A stretch of DNA of 64,000 nt, from positions 17,379,501 through 17,443,500 of the forward strand of contig NC_046680.1 of NCBI RefSeq assembly GCF_009870125.1. The letters are read 5' to 3'. Shown here piece by piece: positions 34,601 through 47,540 of this stretch. The notes under the pieces were generated by a model. It searched no databases and was not told the DNA's origin. It saw only the letters and a list, made by a program, of their open reading frames with translations. The DNA is from Drosophila pseudoobscura. Lineage: Eukaryota; Arthropoda; Insecta; Diptera; Drosophilidae. The position numbers and the translations under genes are program-made. Within the stretch, counting starts at the first letter, position 1. Each line of letters opens with the position of its first letter.

Positions 34601-37600
34601 CAGATACGCACTTGGCGGCTTTATGCTGTTGCCGTTGTTCCTTTTGGCATCTTTATGCTTCAACACAACTGTCAAAAGATTTGCCCAACAACAATAACAA
34701 CAGCGAGGTGGACAGAGGAGGAGGAGGAGGAGAGTAACGTCAATGGGCTGTTTGCAACATGCTGTGATTTTTATCGCCGTCACACACGATGCGTGTGGTC
34801 CCATCCCAGATCCCCGATCCCATATCCCAGATCCCATATCCCTTGTCCAGTTCCAGTTCCAGTTTCTGCTGCCTGTCGCTCGCGCCCATCTCTGAGTGTT
34901 TACCACTCCCCTCGGCTCGGTCTTGCTCGTGTTTCATGGCTGTCACACATATTGTCCCTGCCCAATGGCCATAATTAATCGCTCTCTTAATTCGATCCGA
35001 GCAATTGGTTCCGATGCTAATTTCAAACTCTAATGAGTACCGGAATGATCGAGTTTCTCAATATAAATGGAAGTTATTGGGGCAGCAATTTCTACTACAA
35101 GCCTTTCCCCCCTTGAACATCCAGCCAAGTACAGGCCGGGCCATCTTGTTAATTGCCAACGTCAACAGCTATAAAGGAAAACAAGGTCAGAGCAGTTAGG
35201 CCAGACCATAAAACCAGCTCAGCTCAGATCCTATGCCATTTCCCAAGAAATCATTGCACTTGGAAATCATGCTAAGGTCAAACACACAGCCAACACGTGC
35301 TATTTATAGGGAAAAACGGTCGGTAAACTACCTACACTGCCCCGTACACGATGATATATGAGCCACTGTTCACTTTGCCGGTCAGTTTACATGGCTCGTT
35401 GCCATTTGCATGTCAACGATTTTCCGAATTGTTGGCCGTGACAGACTTGTGGGTAAACAGAAACCATATGGGGGGGAGTCCGAGGCCGAGGGAGTGGGAA
35501 TGGGATATGGGAAATGGAAGGGGCACAAAAGGATCTCAGTAGCGAGCTCTTGGGTGGCTCAGTTCCTTTAGTTCTTCTGCAGTGAGATTGTATACTGTGT
35601 GATCTTAAGATGCTGAGATATTTTTCAGTATTCTTATAGAAGACTCGGACACAGATTTATTGTTCAAGTTTGGTTCCTGGCATTGCCAAACTTATTTTAT
35701 AAAGATAAAGCTACAAAGTTCCTGGACTAATCTTTATTCTTTGAATATCTAGATATACAGTCATGTTTAAAATAATAAGAACACTCGGCTATGCTTCAGC
35801 AAAATCTCTATAAAATTACTATTTTCAGTCATTCCGAAATGATCTTATTTTTCTGTATGTTTCCTTATATTTGCTCTATGCTCTATGCAGTAAAAGTAAG
35901 AAACACAAGTGTATTGGTCGATATTTGGTACATCCACAATTCAAAGTTTAGATTATAATTTCTGGGAGATTTTGCAAATCTCGAAAAAAGATTTATTGTT
36001 GATTACCACAAATGTTTGATAAAGATAAAGCTGTAAGAACTCAATATCTAAGTTCAATGTGTCTTCTTTGATACATAAGATACATGGTAAATATGTAAAA
36101 AATCCTTATACCGAAAGAATTAATAAAAAGAATATCCGTCTCAAGAAAAACTTCAACAACGCGACATTAAGGGAAGCAAATATATACATTTTCAGGAACA
36201 TTATTTCTTATCTCCACAAAGGTACTTCTCCGCAGTCCTTCAACTGCTGATGAAGTTTGCTGAAATGTGGGTACCTGCTTAACGATTGAAGCAACGTCTT
36301 GAATATATTTGCTTAGAAATAATTTAAAAGTTACAGGACCTGAGATATCCTGAACTCCACAATTTGAGATACATTTTTGAACTAAAATGCAGATACGCTT
36401 CGACATTCTTGCTATCAACCACTTCCTCTACAGCAACTATTAACTGAGAACTGATGCAAAAAAAAACTATGGTGATATTAGGTTAATTGATAATTAACAC
36501 CACATTTATAGTTCGGTAATTCCAAAAATACAATTTCTAAAGAAACCACAAAGCTCATGAGCATAAGTAATACAATATATATAAAAACAAAAATATTCGC
36601 ATAAGGAAATTTGTTATAAAGAGAGCAAAACGTACTCAAAATTATAACTGAAATTATAATATATTTAAAATAAAACCGTTGTATAGAAAACTTCCTTGTT
36701 CGGAGGTTTGTAATAAAGAAGTTCGACTGTATTAAAAAAATAAGCTAAAAACAAATAAAAATAATTGTAAAAAATAAGTACTTTAATACATATGTAAGCT
36801 TATAATCTATTTAATTGATAATATACTAAATTGTACAATATATTTTAAGTGTCTTTTGGTTTCGCTATTCACAAAAGGGACGCATTGATTTTTACCGAAA
36901 ATCAAATTATATATTAGATTTTATCTTTTTACACCTGTCTCTTATTTCACTACTACATAGCTCCCCTTCTATCATTATTAAAATGTAGATATAATTAATC
37001 TGAAGAATTGCAACCTCAATCCCTGTACAATTTGAGTACATATCAGTTCTAAAGAATTACAATCCCGAGCGTTAGTGCTGCAGAACTTATTTGCATAGCA
37101 TAGCCCAATCCCATGCCAAAATATCGATTATGCCTTTGGAAGAGCCTTCAATTCCATTCACCGCAAATCTGTTGGTTCATGCCCAATTGATGATTGCTCA
37201 ATCAAATTGCAGACTACTTACATTCGTTGGGTTGGAGGGCCGGGCCGGCACAAAACAAAAATGGGGGAAAAACAACTGAAGAAAAAACAAGAGACTTGGC
37301 GCTCCGATTCCCGGACCCCTTCTATTCCCTCCATCGCGATGCGATGATCATAATTTCACAAATTTTAACATAGCTCGACGAACGCCGCACAGTGGCAGTT
37401 GGCTCGGAAGAGGATGGCGATGGCGATGGCGATGCGGTGGAGCTGCTGCTGCTGCTGCCGGGCCCGGAGGCCGCACACACGGTACGCGGCTGAAGATCAA
37501 AGCAAGCGCCAAAACGAAAATTATTACAAAGTGATGTAGCATGACTAAATACAATTTTATGTAGCCGGGTACCCGGTGCCCGGTGCCCGGTCTTCATATT

Positions 37601-38707
37601 CCCACTCCCTTTGGGGTATGTCTCTAAAGTCCATCAAAGAATGCGAGGTGGAAGTGGAGGTGGATGCGGTCACAGTTGCGATCGTGGTCGCTGTCGCTGT
37701 CGGAGCTGCCTCTGATGATGATGATGAGCAGTGCAGCACAGGAGCCATAAAACGGAATTATACGCATTTACACAACCGCAAAACAGTTGGACAAACAATG
37801 ATCCGTGTGGTGTCGTGTCTCCCCTCCCACTTTCGTACGAGCATGTGGCCCAATCCCCCGATAATGTCTAAATTTGGCCCGAACGGTGTTGACCGTAAAA
37901 AGCCATCGGGTCCCTGGCTAAGTGCCTCTCCATTATGAGTTGAGTGTCATACGTGAGTCATCTACTCCCGGGCGTTGATAATTGCCAAGACAGACTAATG
38001 GCCATTGGAAATGTCTATAGGCATGGGGTATGGTATGGGCATGGGATGTGTTTGGGTCTGGCTATGTCACGGAAAGCACTGGAAGGAGAGATAAGTCCAC
38101 TCTGTTGACATCGTATGCGGGTGGCCGTAACTGAAGTGATAAGTGACAGCCATTGCCGCATTTCCTGCTCGGCTCTGATTGGATTAGGTGCGCAGGATTA
38201 GGCCGTTTTTGCGTGGGAATCTCTGTTCTTCGGCAAGGCAAGCAAAGATCTGTTCTTTGAGGCGGAGCAACTAATCAGTTAAGCTGGAAATATGACCAAG
38301 AAATGTCAAGATACTATCGTAATAATTATAACTTGCTAGAAATGATTTCCAAAGGAAACTAAACTGTCGGAGTGATCGCATCAAAGCCAGTCGAGCATGC
38401 CCGTGCCCAAAGCATACATATATCCTGTAAAATGAAATTCCCCTAAGCCGCTTACACCGGACCAGGCAAGAGCTACGCTACAGAGTGGACCATCCCTGGG
38501 ACCATGGTCCGAATTGAACCGTAGCCAAAGTTCATGTAACGTCAACGACTCAATACGGAGCTACTGATTTACACACAAGCCGCGACGACCGCAGACATCT
38601 ATACGTACATGTGTATGTGTACGAGTATCTGTATGTAGATACATTTGTATCGGATCGCCCGGCGAAAGGAGCAAGAAGTCGCCACCGAAGAGTCGGACTC
38701 AGTCAAC

Positions 38708-38824
38708 ATGATTGCACGTAGAGTGGAACAAATTCATGGCATACGCGGCAATCGCAGGCAGCACCTTGGCAATCAGCAAGTCAAACAACCAGTCCCCCAG
38801 GAGGGTTCGGCCAGGAAGAAGTGA
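38708..38824 (+). other. Small open reading frame, 38 codons (function unknown)
   Basis: ATG in a good context (TCAAC before ATG), then 38 codons of a strongly basic peptide starting MIARRVEQIHG, rich in Arg, Gln, Asn and Lys, ending S-A-R-K-K-stop. The surrounding 38450-38830 is less repetitive than its neighbours. No family is recognised and it may be chance. Confidence 0.2.
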
Positions 38825-40281
38825 GGAATGAGCTACTCCCCATTGGTTCTGGAAAAAATATGAACTAGGAAAGAGTTCGACAAGAATATTAGGTCTGTAT
38901 ATTCATTTATTTTTGTGCATAGCCACCACTTCTCAAATATTAGGTGACTTTAAATGTCGCATATGCCTGATCCAGGGAGCATCTTAGGCTCTGACAGAAA
39001 GCGACTCAAAAAAGGAATTAAGTTGAAATGTTGATGGGTGTGGGGTAAATCCCTCTGGGCTGTGCGGCGGGGCTGCCACTGTTCTACGCTTAATGCGATG
39101 CGCAGCAGAACCAGAAGACCCGTTTGCCCCGGCTACAGGGGGATCTCTCTCCCCACTCCTCTCATCCTCTTGTCCCCGTCTCCATCGTCGTCGTCGTCGT
39201 CGTCGTCGGGTATGTTGTTGCGATGAAATCAATAAATGTAAGACAACCGCAGAGGGTTTCGTCTTCGTTTTGGGTTATTCAATGCTTCCAGCATCTGTCT
39301 GTTGTACATATGTATGTATATCGGAGTATGCATATATCTATACGATCTACAGCAATCCGGATGTTTGTGTGTCAGCCAGTTTTTGGACGTCCCAAACCCG
39401 AGCTTGGTCTCTTTCTATTCCTGCGTAATTTGTAGGTAGGTTAATTCGTGGTGGTCCCTCGAAAAACTTTTGCCTGATGAAGGCTTCCCCATTCCCCCTC
39501 CCAAATTATTTTAATGGCTTGGTGGATGGCAAAGGTCCGCCTGGTCCTTGTTAAATTAGGCGCCTAATCATACGAGGGAATGGGGACTGAATGGGAACCT
39601 ACATAGGTGCCCGGTGTATCTTTTTCAACAAATATTTGCTCAAGTGATTTTACACAACGTTTACAAATTTAATGAGATATCTAGAAGCACGCGGATCTTC
39701 AGCAGAAATCAGTAATCAATACGATAATCTTGAGTGGTTTTAATGAACTTGGAAAACTAACATATTTATAAGTAATTCTTGACGTTTAGCCGCACAGATT
39801 TGTATTTGGTTAGATTTTCAATGGAAATCGTTCGCTTTGATCAACGCAGGCCAGGCCTGATGGAGCCAATTTCCCATCAATTGCCCATTTGGGATACACG
39901 AAACCCATTTCCGTAGATCGGCCGACCATTAAACATTGTACAATTATCTGCAACTTCCATCAGATCAGCCTGGTTCTCCCTTGATTAGCCATTGAAATCT
40001 CCAACAAATTAATTCGTAGAAAAAGGTGTGAGAAAATTAACTTGTCTTCCGTTGCCGCCAGCAAGAGGCCGCCAACAGAGAGAGAGAGAGAGAGAAAGAG
40101 GGAGATCCAGCAAAATAATCAATTAGTTTCGCAGAATCGTTCCAGCCAAAAACAGAACACAAATCGCTTTTACGAAATTACGGAAACTGGTGTAAGAAGA
40201 GGGGCTGAGCGACGACAGAAGTCGGACAACCAGATCCGACAGTAGGGATCAGCCTTCCCGTCAGCAGATGGGCCAAGACAA

Positions 40282-40288
40282 CAGGTAG
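40282..40288 (+). promoter_or_regulatory. Zelda-type heptamer
   Basis: CAGGTAG, the top Zelda (TAGteam) motif of early embryonic enhancers, in ptc upstream DNA. A TAGGTAG lies near 39433. Single heptamers are expected by chance, so the call is weak. Confidence 0.25.
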
Positions 40289-43200
40289 CGGTAGCCGTAT
40301 ACGCCAGATTAATGCTCGGGGCGAGAGGGCTTCGACTTTGACTTTGATCTACAGCGACGACTTTTGCACTTGCGCAAAAACACAAAAAACAAAGAGACAG
40401 AAACAGAAGGAACGGAAAGAAAAGATTCCAAGATTCTCAACGAAATCAGATTACGGCCGAGGGAGAGAGGGGCCCGAAAATGGTTTTAATTACGACATTG
40501 CCCAGGCTGTGTAGGAAGTGTTAGTCAGGAACAACAATAATATAGTAATAACAATAATAACAACGGACAGGCCAGGACAGGACAGTCCAGGACAGGCCAG
40601 GGACAGGCAGTCCCCAGTTCTCTTTGATGTCTCTCTCCCCCCGGTAACACTGGTCAGGTCTGGTCCTTTGGTTCGGTGCCGACACTGGGCTAACACCTGA
40701 GAGAACTCTCTGGACACTCGCATCGACAATGTACGGTCTCAATCCCGGGGTCGACGTTGATCTCTTTCTCTCGCAGCGGGAATTCAATTTGGTTTACAAC
40801 AATAAAATGTCTTATTTAGGTTCGGTTATTAATGATGAGTTATGAGTGCAGACCTCCTTCGGTGTCTGGCTGGCCCATCATCATCATCATCACCATCGCC
40901 GGGCAACGGGCAACGGGAACAATCAGTGTTCTTGGAAGGTAGAACGAATTCCTTTCTCTGCACTGAACTCGTAAATTTCTGACTTTTCCGCATAGAAAAC
41001 CGAAACCCGACACAAGCTGAACCAATTGATCTTAAATGATCTTAAAACTGTTGGCCATGTGACACACAGAATGCACCTTTATAGTGGTACTGGACCCATG
41101 GAACTCTTGAGTTGTGTCACGATGATCGAATTCTTAGGTTGGGAAAGTTCTTCAGCACATTAGCAGAAGCTTAAACGAATAATATTTACCAATGTACAAG
41201 TGTATTGTATTGTACCTACTTTTCAGTCCCAAATATTTGTTCGTATTCCTAGTGATTTTCATAAAAAGTGAAAGATTCTCGAGTAAACGTTAGAGGGTTG
41301 TCCCATTCACTTCTGGTGAAACATCTGTTCATAGGAACTCCCTCCTTCTGCTCCTCCTCCTCCTCCTCCTACACCATCCTCCACTCCCACGCACTGTGTG
41401 CCGTATGCTTTCGTATCTTTCGGATTCTCTGGCCGAATGACAAACGCAGATCATTACACCGAGTGCGACAACAAACAAATAGATTCTCAAGATGAAATTC
41501 CCCTGTGGGTTCCGCACACAAAGGCGTTTCGAGTCTTCCATTCTCTCTGTTCATTTTCCTCTGACTTTTTTCATTTATTTTATTTTTTTCCTGAATAGAG
41601 GAAGCGCAGCCCGGCCACAATACATTAAGAAAACTGTCAAAGCTGAATAGGAACTTAAGAGGTTTAACGCGCTCCTAACGTTTCTTCTTTTCTTTTCTTT
41701 TCTCATCTATTCTTTTCTCCTTTTCCAGTTTCTTTACTATACATTCGCTGCGTTGTACCTACCGCAGTAGAGAACCCAGAAAACTTCGGCCCGCATTCGG
41801 AGTCGATCAAGTTATTAACTGGAAATTTTGTTTCTTTTTACAGATACTCTCGGGGCATACACACATTTTTGATAAATGACTTGGTCTAATCATAGACTTC
41901 CGGCATGCTCAAGCTCATAAATAAAGTCTTCTGCTGGCAAAAAAAAAAAAAACAAGAGAAAGAGGGAAAAGCCATGGAGATCATATGGGTGGGACGGCGA
42001 CCCACGCATGACCCCGACTGGGAGATCGCCTGACACTGGCACTGACTGGGCTTATCGAGACATCAACGTGTGCGGCCTCTGACCGGCCCCCCCACCCATG
42101 GAGCAATTAAAATGTAGCGGAGGGCAGCAGGCGGCGAGCCAACAACTCAATACAATGTAAACAAATGATATACGGTCACAGGGCCGATACCAGCACCCCC
42201 ACCCCCCGACCAGGTCTCTTCCAGTTTCAGTTCCAGTTCCAGTGCCATTCCAGGCCAGGCACCGATTGAAATGTTTCTACCTTTTCGACCAGAACGACAG
42301 CCGCACAGCTGGACGGCGACTGCGCTGCTGCGACATGGGTTTTCATTGCCCGGCACTGCCTGCAGTCGCAGCAAATCAATTTGAAAGAGATTTTCATTTG
42401 ATTTGAGTCGTTTTTCCCTCTCCTACCTCTGGCTTCCTCCATCTCCCTGGGTTGTTGCTGTCTGAAATGCAATAAAAACGCGGGCCTGTGGTTAGGCTTA
42501 CATTTGACTGGCATTGGTGTGGTCCAACTCCGACTAGCGATCGTATCTGGCCAGATATGTCGGCCCAAACAAGTTGAGTTGTCAACGCAGCTCCGCAGGC
42601 AAGTGAAGTGTCGTTGAGTTATGACGGTACCGCTCCGCTCTCAGTCCCGATCTACGTCTACGTCGGCGGCCAACTCAATGCTGGCTTTTTATGACTTAAC
42701 TGAAACATTTGCCTAATTGATCGTATTAGCCAATGGAAAAAGTAGTTTGTGCAGCTAGTTTGGAGATATGGGGATGGCTCTTGGGTGATCCTTTGCCAAT
42801 GTGCCTACCAGCTGGCGGTCTTTCGAGCGATGTTATGATAATTTGTTAGCGATTTAAAGTTTATACCTATAATGGTTTATGATATATGATTCTTCAGGGA
42901 AATGCAATTGCAATGTGTGTAGGAACTTTAGCCAATGAGCCGAGTTTACCTTTGGCCCAAAAGTACTATTCCGTATCCAATCCGTATTCCAATCCAATCA
43001 TCAGATGCGTATCCCACAGACCCAGGCAGGCCCGGCAATTGCCACTCTTATTACTTCACTTGACTTCACACCAATATAAATACAGCCGTAGCGTGGGATG
43101 GATGGGGCACACGGGGTTTGGTGATTGTGATTGGTACTGGGCTTGGGATTGGGATAGGGTATTGGGGGAACGAAATACCTTCAAGCCGTAAATAAGCAAC

Positions 43201-43334
43201 TCAATGGGCAGTGAACGCCAGCGCACGTGCCTCATAAACCACCGGGCGAGTCGCCATCTCGAGGTCCGAGCTAAAGCCAAAGTCGAACCCGAGTCGAGGC
43301 GACTCGAGTGGAGTCGAGTCGAGTCGAGTGGAGG

Positions 43335-43347
43335 GACCACCCAGGTA
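43335..43347 (-). promoter_or_regulatory. Ci/GLI site overlapping a Zelda-type heptamer
   Basis: GACCACCCA (43335-43343, a perfect Ci site on the - strand) overlaps CAGGTAA (43342-43348) by two bases. It sits directly after the (GAGTC)n tract, 5.6 kb before the ptc ATG. Confidence 0.5.
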
Positions 43348-44352
43348 ACGATTTGTGCAGTCATTCCACGAATTCTCGGACGCAGGGGCTTTTGTGGCGA
43401 ATTCTATACATATGGGTGGGGGGAGGAGGAGAAGCAGGAGTGGGAGTGGGAGGAGCTGGGGTACCATTTCACATTTCACCAGCCTTAAGTATGCTAAGGA
43501 TGTCGCTGCCTGCGTCATGAGTGTAGGGTCTGTTCCCCGTATCCCACTCCGCTCCGTGGACACTGTCAAACTTAAAATTATGCATGCGTCTCCAAAGATA
43601 TGTAAATTACCCCCCTCTCTCCATATCGCCACTTCTTCGGACCTGGGCCCTTGGAGCAGAGCTCGCCCACGCAGTCAAAGTCGAAGTCGGGCTCGGATTG
43701 TCGTCGTGCTCTCGGGTAATCGCAGTCGGGGAAGCGTACGAAATTAATTTGACAGCCAACGCAAAACGCATGCATCGTCAACATTCTTCTGGTACCCCTT
43801 CTCCGCTCTCCGCTCTCCCATCTCCACATCCACACATCTCCATCGAAAACGACGTCGACCGACAGACAGACCCAGTGACGGTTCCATGCTTATCGCCTTA
43901 CTTTTATATCTATCTTAAGCTTGTTGTTGCCTTGCCTCTCTCCGATCTCTGGGTTCGTTCCGATCTCTCTCTCCCTCTCTTTCTCTTATTGTCGTTATCG
44001 TCGTTGCAGTCACATTAACACATCCCGACTTCGAAATGGGTTATGCGCAGAGCTTAACTGATGTCAGAGGACTGGGGATTACCAGAGAATTAATGGGTGA
44101 AGGATTTGCAGCTGCAATCGCAGAAACTGAGTGAGATCTCCGACCATGTGGGAGGTGTTTATGAGAAGAGCAGGGTCGGGTGCCTCCAAAAAAAAAAAGG
44201 TGGAAAGAGGTTTAGGAAAATTATGATGATCTTTTGCTAAGATTCAGTGAAGGAAGTCTATGTCTCAGTGGAAGGGTTAATTCAATTAATTGCCAAACTT
44301 CTCAGCCACCCACACATACGATCTACCCAACAGAGACAGAAAGAGAAAGAGA

Positions 44353-44361
44353 GACCACCCG
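44353..44361 (-). promoter_or_regulatory. Near-match Ci/GLI site
   Basis: GACCACCCG has one change from the consensus, about 1 kb after the perfect site at 43335. Confidence 0.3.
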
Positions 44362-47300
44362 CTTGGCACTTTCCATTCCATCTGGAATGGACTTCTGGCT
44401 GGAAATGTCGTCACGCGTAGGCTTTGCCAAATGATAACCAAAAAGCCATCGATCCCTAGGCATCGCAACAAAAAAAAAGCCCCACGAAAACAAAATCCAA
44501 AACCCAAAGAGGGAGAGGTTATGGAGAGGCAGAGGCAGGGGCAGAGAGAGATGGAGCGAAGCAGAGTTGAAAGCCTGACAGGACCACACAAGAAGCTGGA
44601 AAAGCCCACACACAGCGAATCAGGAGGGGGTTGCCTTTGCCGTTGCTGTTGCCGGCTGCCAGTTGCCAGTTGCTGTTGGACGGGGCGGTTGATTACATGA
44701 ACAAACGAACCGAACCGAACCGAAGGCTACCTCTGCACCAGTCCCCAGTCTCCAGTCGCCAGACCCCCAGACCCCCAGTCCCAGTCTAAGTCCCCGTCCC
44801 AGACCCAACCGCAAAAGCCGACGCCAAGATAACGAGTTAACCAAAACAACAACAACCACAAAAGCTACAGAAAGAGCAAACCACACACGCCATCCATCCC
44901 CATCCACAACCCATCGCAGGGGAATTGAGACTTGGGCGATCTGCTGCCACTGCCACAGCCGGCCTACGTATTACCGGTGGCAAATAGTAATTATTACATT
45001 AAATGCACCGCAATAATGCAGCGGCAACACAGCCACACAGCAACAACAAAGCTTAGCCATAAAAATTGCCTGCACTCCCCAGAGCTTCTCCTTGCCTTTC
45101 TCTCCTTGCAGCCAGAAAAGCTTTCTTAGCGAATGCGAAGCAGTTAAACTTTAAGTGGCAGAGCGAGTGATCGTCACCTGGGATGGGATGGTAACAGGAA
45201 GAGAGAGAGAGCACGAATAAGAGTAAACACCAAAGCTGTAAAGAGAAGCAAGGCCAAGAAGGACGAGGCAGAGAAAGAATGAAACCAGCCGGGCAATGTA
45301 GTAATGTTAATGTCGTTATAGGCCAGTGACAAATGCAATTGCATTTGTGTAGATGGATGGTGGGTAGAGGAAAGGGGTCCGCTCGCTCGGGGACGGGATA
45401 TCAAGTGGAGGTCTAGGCAACGTTGCACTATAAATTAAGACATTATACGATTAAAAACAAACAGCCTGTCGTTAAAGTCGCAGAAGGAGTAACAGAGTTA
45501 GCCGGAGAGTGGAGGGTGGAGAGAGAAGACCAAGCGTCATAGAAATCAAGCGAGACGAACGAAACGAAATCATTCACTCTCCGTAAATTGGACCTTGGAA
45601 GATCCAGGGCACACATAAAAATAATCACCTATACAAATTGTAATTTTCAAGTCCGACTGAATCCCAGCAGATGGATTTTCCTACCCCTAGTGCCCCATCA
45701 CTACCTTTAATGTTTCTCTTAACGAAATTGTGAATGACAATCAACGATCAATCAGCCCTGGACCAAAGCTCCCTCCGCAGGCTGGAAAAAAAATCCAAAC
45801 TTCAACTCCAGCCATAAAAACAGCCTCTGTCTCCATCTCTGTCTCCGGGCTCCCTCTCCAACTCCAACTCCAAATGAAACGGCAAATGAAGCTCTCAAAG
45901 CAAACTCCTCTCAACGTTGGTGGTCCAGTGGCAGCTGCCGCCGCCACACAGGCGCAGCCCACAGTATACATGTGAGTAAGTCCCTCTCTTGCGTTCGTGC
46001 TCTCTCGCTCTCTGTCTCTCTGTTGTGCTGTGTTTATGGGGGACCACTGGGGGATTGGAGCTGCTGCTGCTGCTGCAGGCGAAATGAGCGAAAGCAAAAC
46101 AAAATGCAAGTCATTGAGAGCAAAAACTCGAGAGCGAGCACGCTCAGCGTGTGTGCGAGTGTATGTAAAGATGGCGCAATCTTCAGAGAGTAGAAGAGAG
46201 AGAGAGAGAGAGCAATGGATAAAGCTAAAATATGCAAGCTGAAGCTGCTATGGCAAAAAAATGCCGCCCATGTCGCCAAAAAGCGCCACACGCAGGCCAA
46301 CTGATAGAGAGCGGGAGCGCGAGAGTACGTTTGATGAGAGACCAAGAGCCAGGCCAGCCATTCACATTGATGCAGCGTTCAGGTGAGTGGGTTAGACAGG
46401 GATAGAGAATGAGAGGAAGAGAGAGTGGGGCAGGCAGAGGCAACTGCAGCGTGTGCGCTGCTCCTCATCAATGTTGTCTGTTGTTGTTGTTGTTGTTTTT
46501 GTTGTTGCTGCTGCTTTGACTGTTTGATTGTAATAGCCCCCTGCTTGGTGGTGGGTCCCCATCCACATTCACATCCCCGGCCCCGCCACCTCTCTTTCTT
46601 CCTCCATCAATGGTCCATGACGCTGCAGTTGCATTCGAATTGGAATTCCGAGGCAGAATCGAGCGCCAATTTTTGCGGTGGATCTTTTTTTCGGTGTTGT
46701 TGTTGTTGTTGGAGTGGAAAGAGAAACCAGAGGAGAAGTGGTGCGGTGTGTGGATATGAGGGTGGGGTGGGGGTCACCATGTAAAAGATGCATTTTCATT
46801 CATAAATTGTAAGACGATGTGGCCTCTGCTCTGCTGCAGTTGGAACAAAAAATACGCAACGGGAAGCGATGAATATTTTTTAAAGGTATCTTCATGGATT
46901 GGTTGTTCTGAAAAGCTTATAGATCTGTTGGTACTTTAGCTCTATTTGGTGTTTATTTTGTGTGTTTAACATTTTTTTTGTAAGGTTCAAATTTGTATTT
47001 GTTTTTTGTTTCTTAAGTAGAACTGTGATGGCATTTTTTCGATTTTCGCCCAAAGAATATATTAACATTACTGTGATATATATTTCTGCATTTTCGACGT
47101 GTGGGGTCCACACACAGTCGTGATGGGGGGAAGATGAGGCAGAAACAAAAGGAACACCAAAACATCCTGCCTCATCATTTTGTATTGAAATAACATGCAA
47201 AAACAGACATCAGCGAGGCAACAACAACAACAACTGCAAGACGAAGTTAACAAATTTGCCAACAGTTCACGCAGCCAGCGCCAAAGCCTGCCACGCACGC

Positions 47301-47419
47301 GCTCCCCACTAATACACACAAAAAAGTTACAGACAATAAATGCTGCCCAGCGCCAACGTCGACGCTGAAGGCCGCAGCAACAGGCCAGCAGAGAGGAAAC
47401 GCGGTCGGGCTAAGGCTGC

Positions 47420-47540
47420 GACCACCCACAACGCCGGTCGTTGAGTTTAATGAAGGCAACAACAACAACAACAACAACGGCAGCAAATATATTTTTGGGT
47501 GGTCTGCTACAACAACAATCAAAAAGCCTTTTGGGTGGTC
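47420..47540. promoter_or_regulatory. ptc: ptc promoter-proximal Ci/GLI cluster
   Basis: Three perfect nine-base sites occur within 121 bp: GACCACCCA at 47420-47428, TGGGTGGTC at 47496-47504 and TGGGTGGTC at 47532-47540, with a (CAA)n spacer between the first two. In D. melanogaster ptc a comparable trio of Ci sites several hundred bases upstream of the start site drives Hedgehog-responsive expression. The position here, 1.45 kb before the ATG, fits that arrangement if the 5' UTR is about 0.8-0.9 kb. Confidence 0.85.

Noticed and set aside
38494..38505. GGACCATGGTCC palindrome
   Set aside because: A perfect 12-bp dyad but single, with no partner sites or adjacent gene; no known factor assigned.
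46190..46215. GA tract as a possible Polycomb response element
   Set aside because: ptc is a Polycomb target in flies, but GA runs are common across this window and I saw no accompanying Pho-site cluster.
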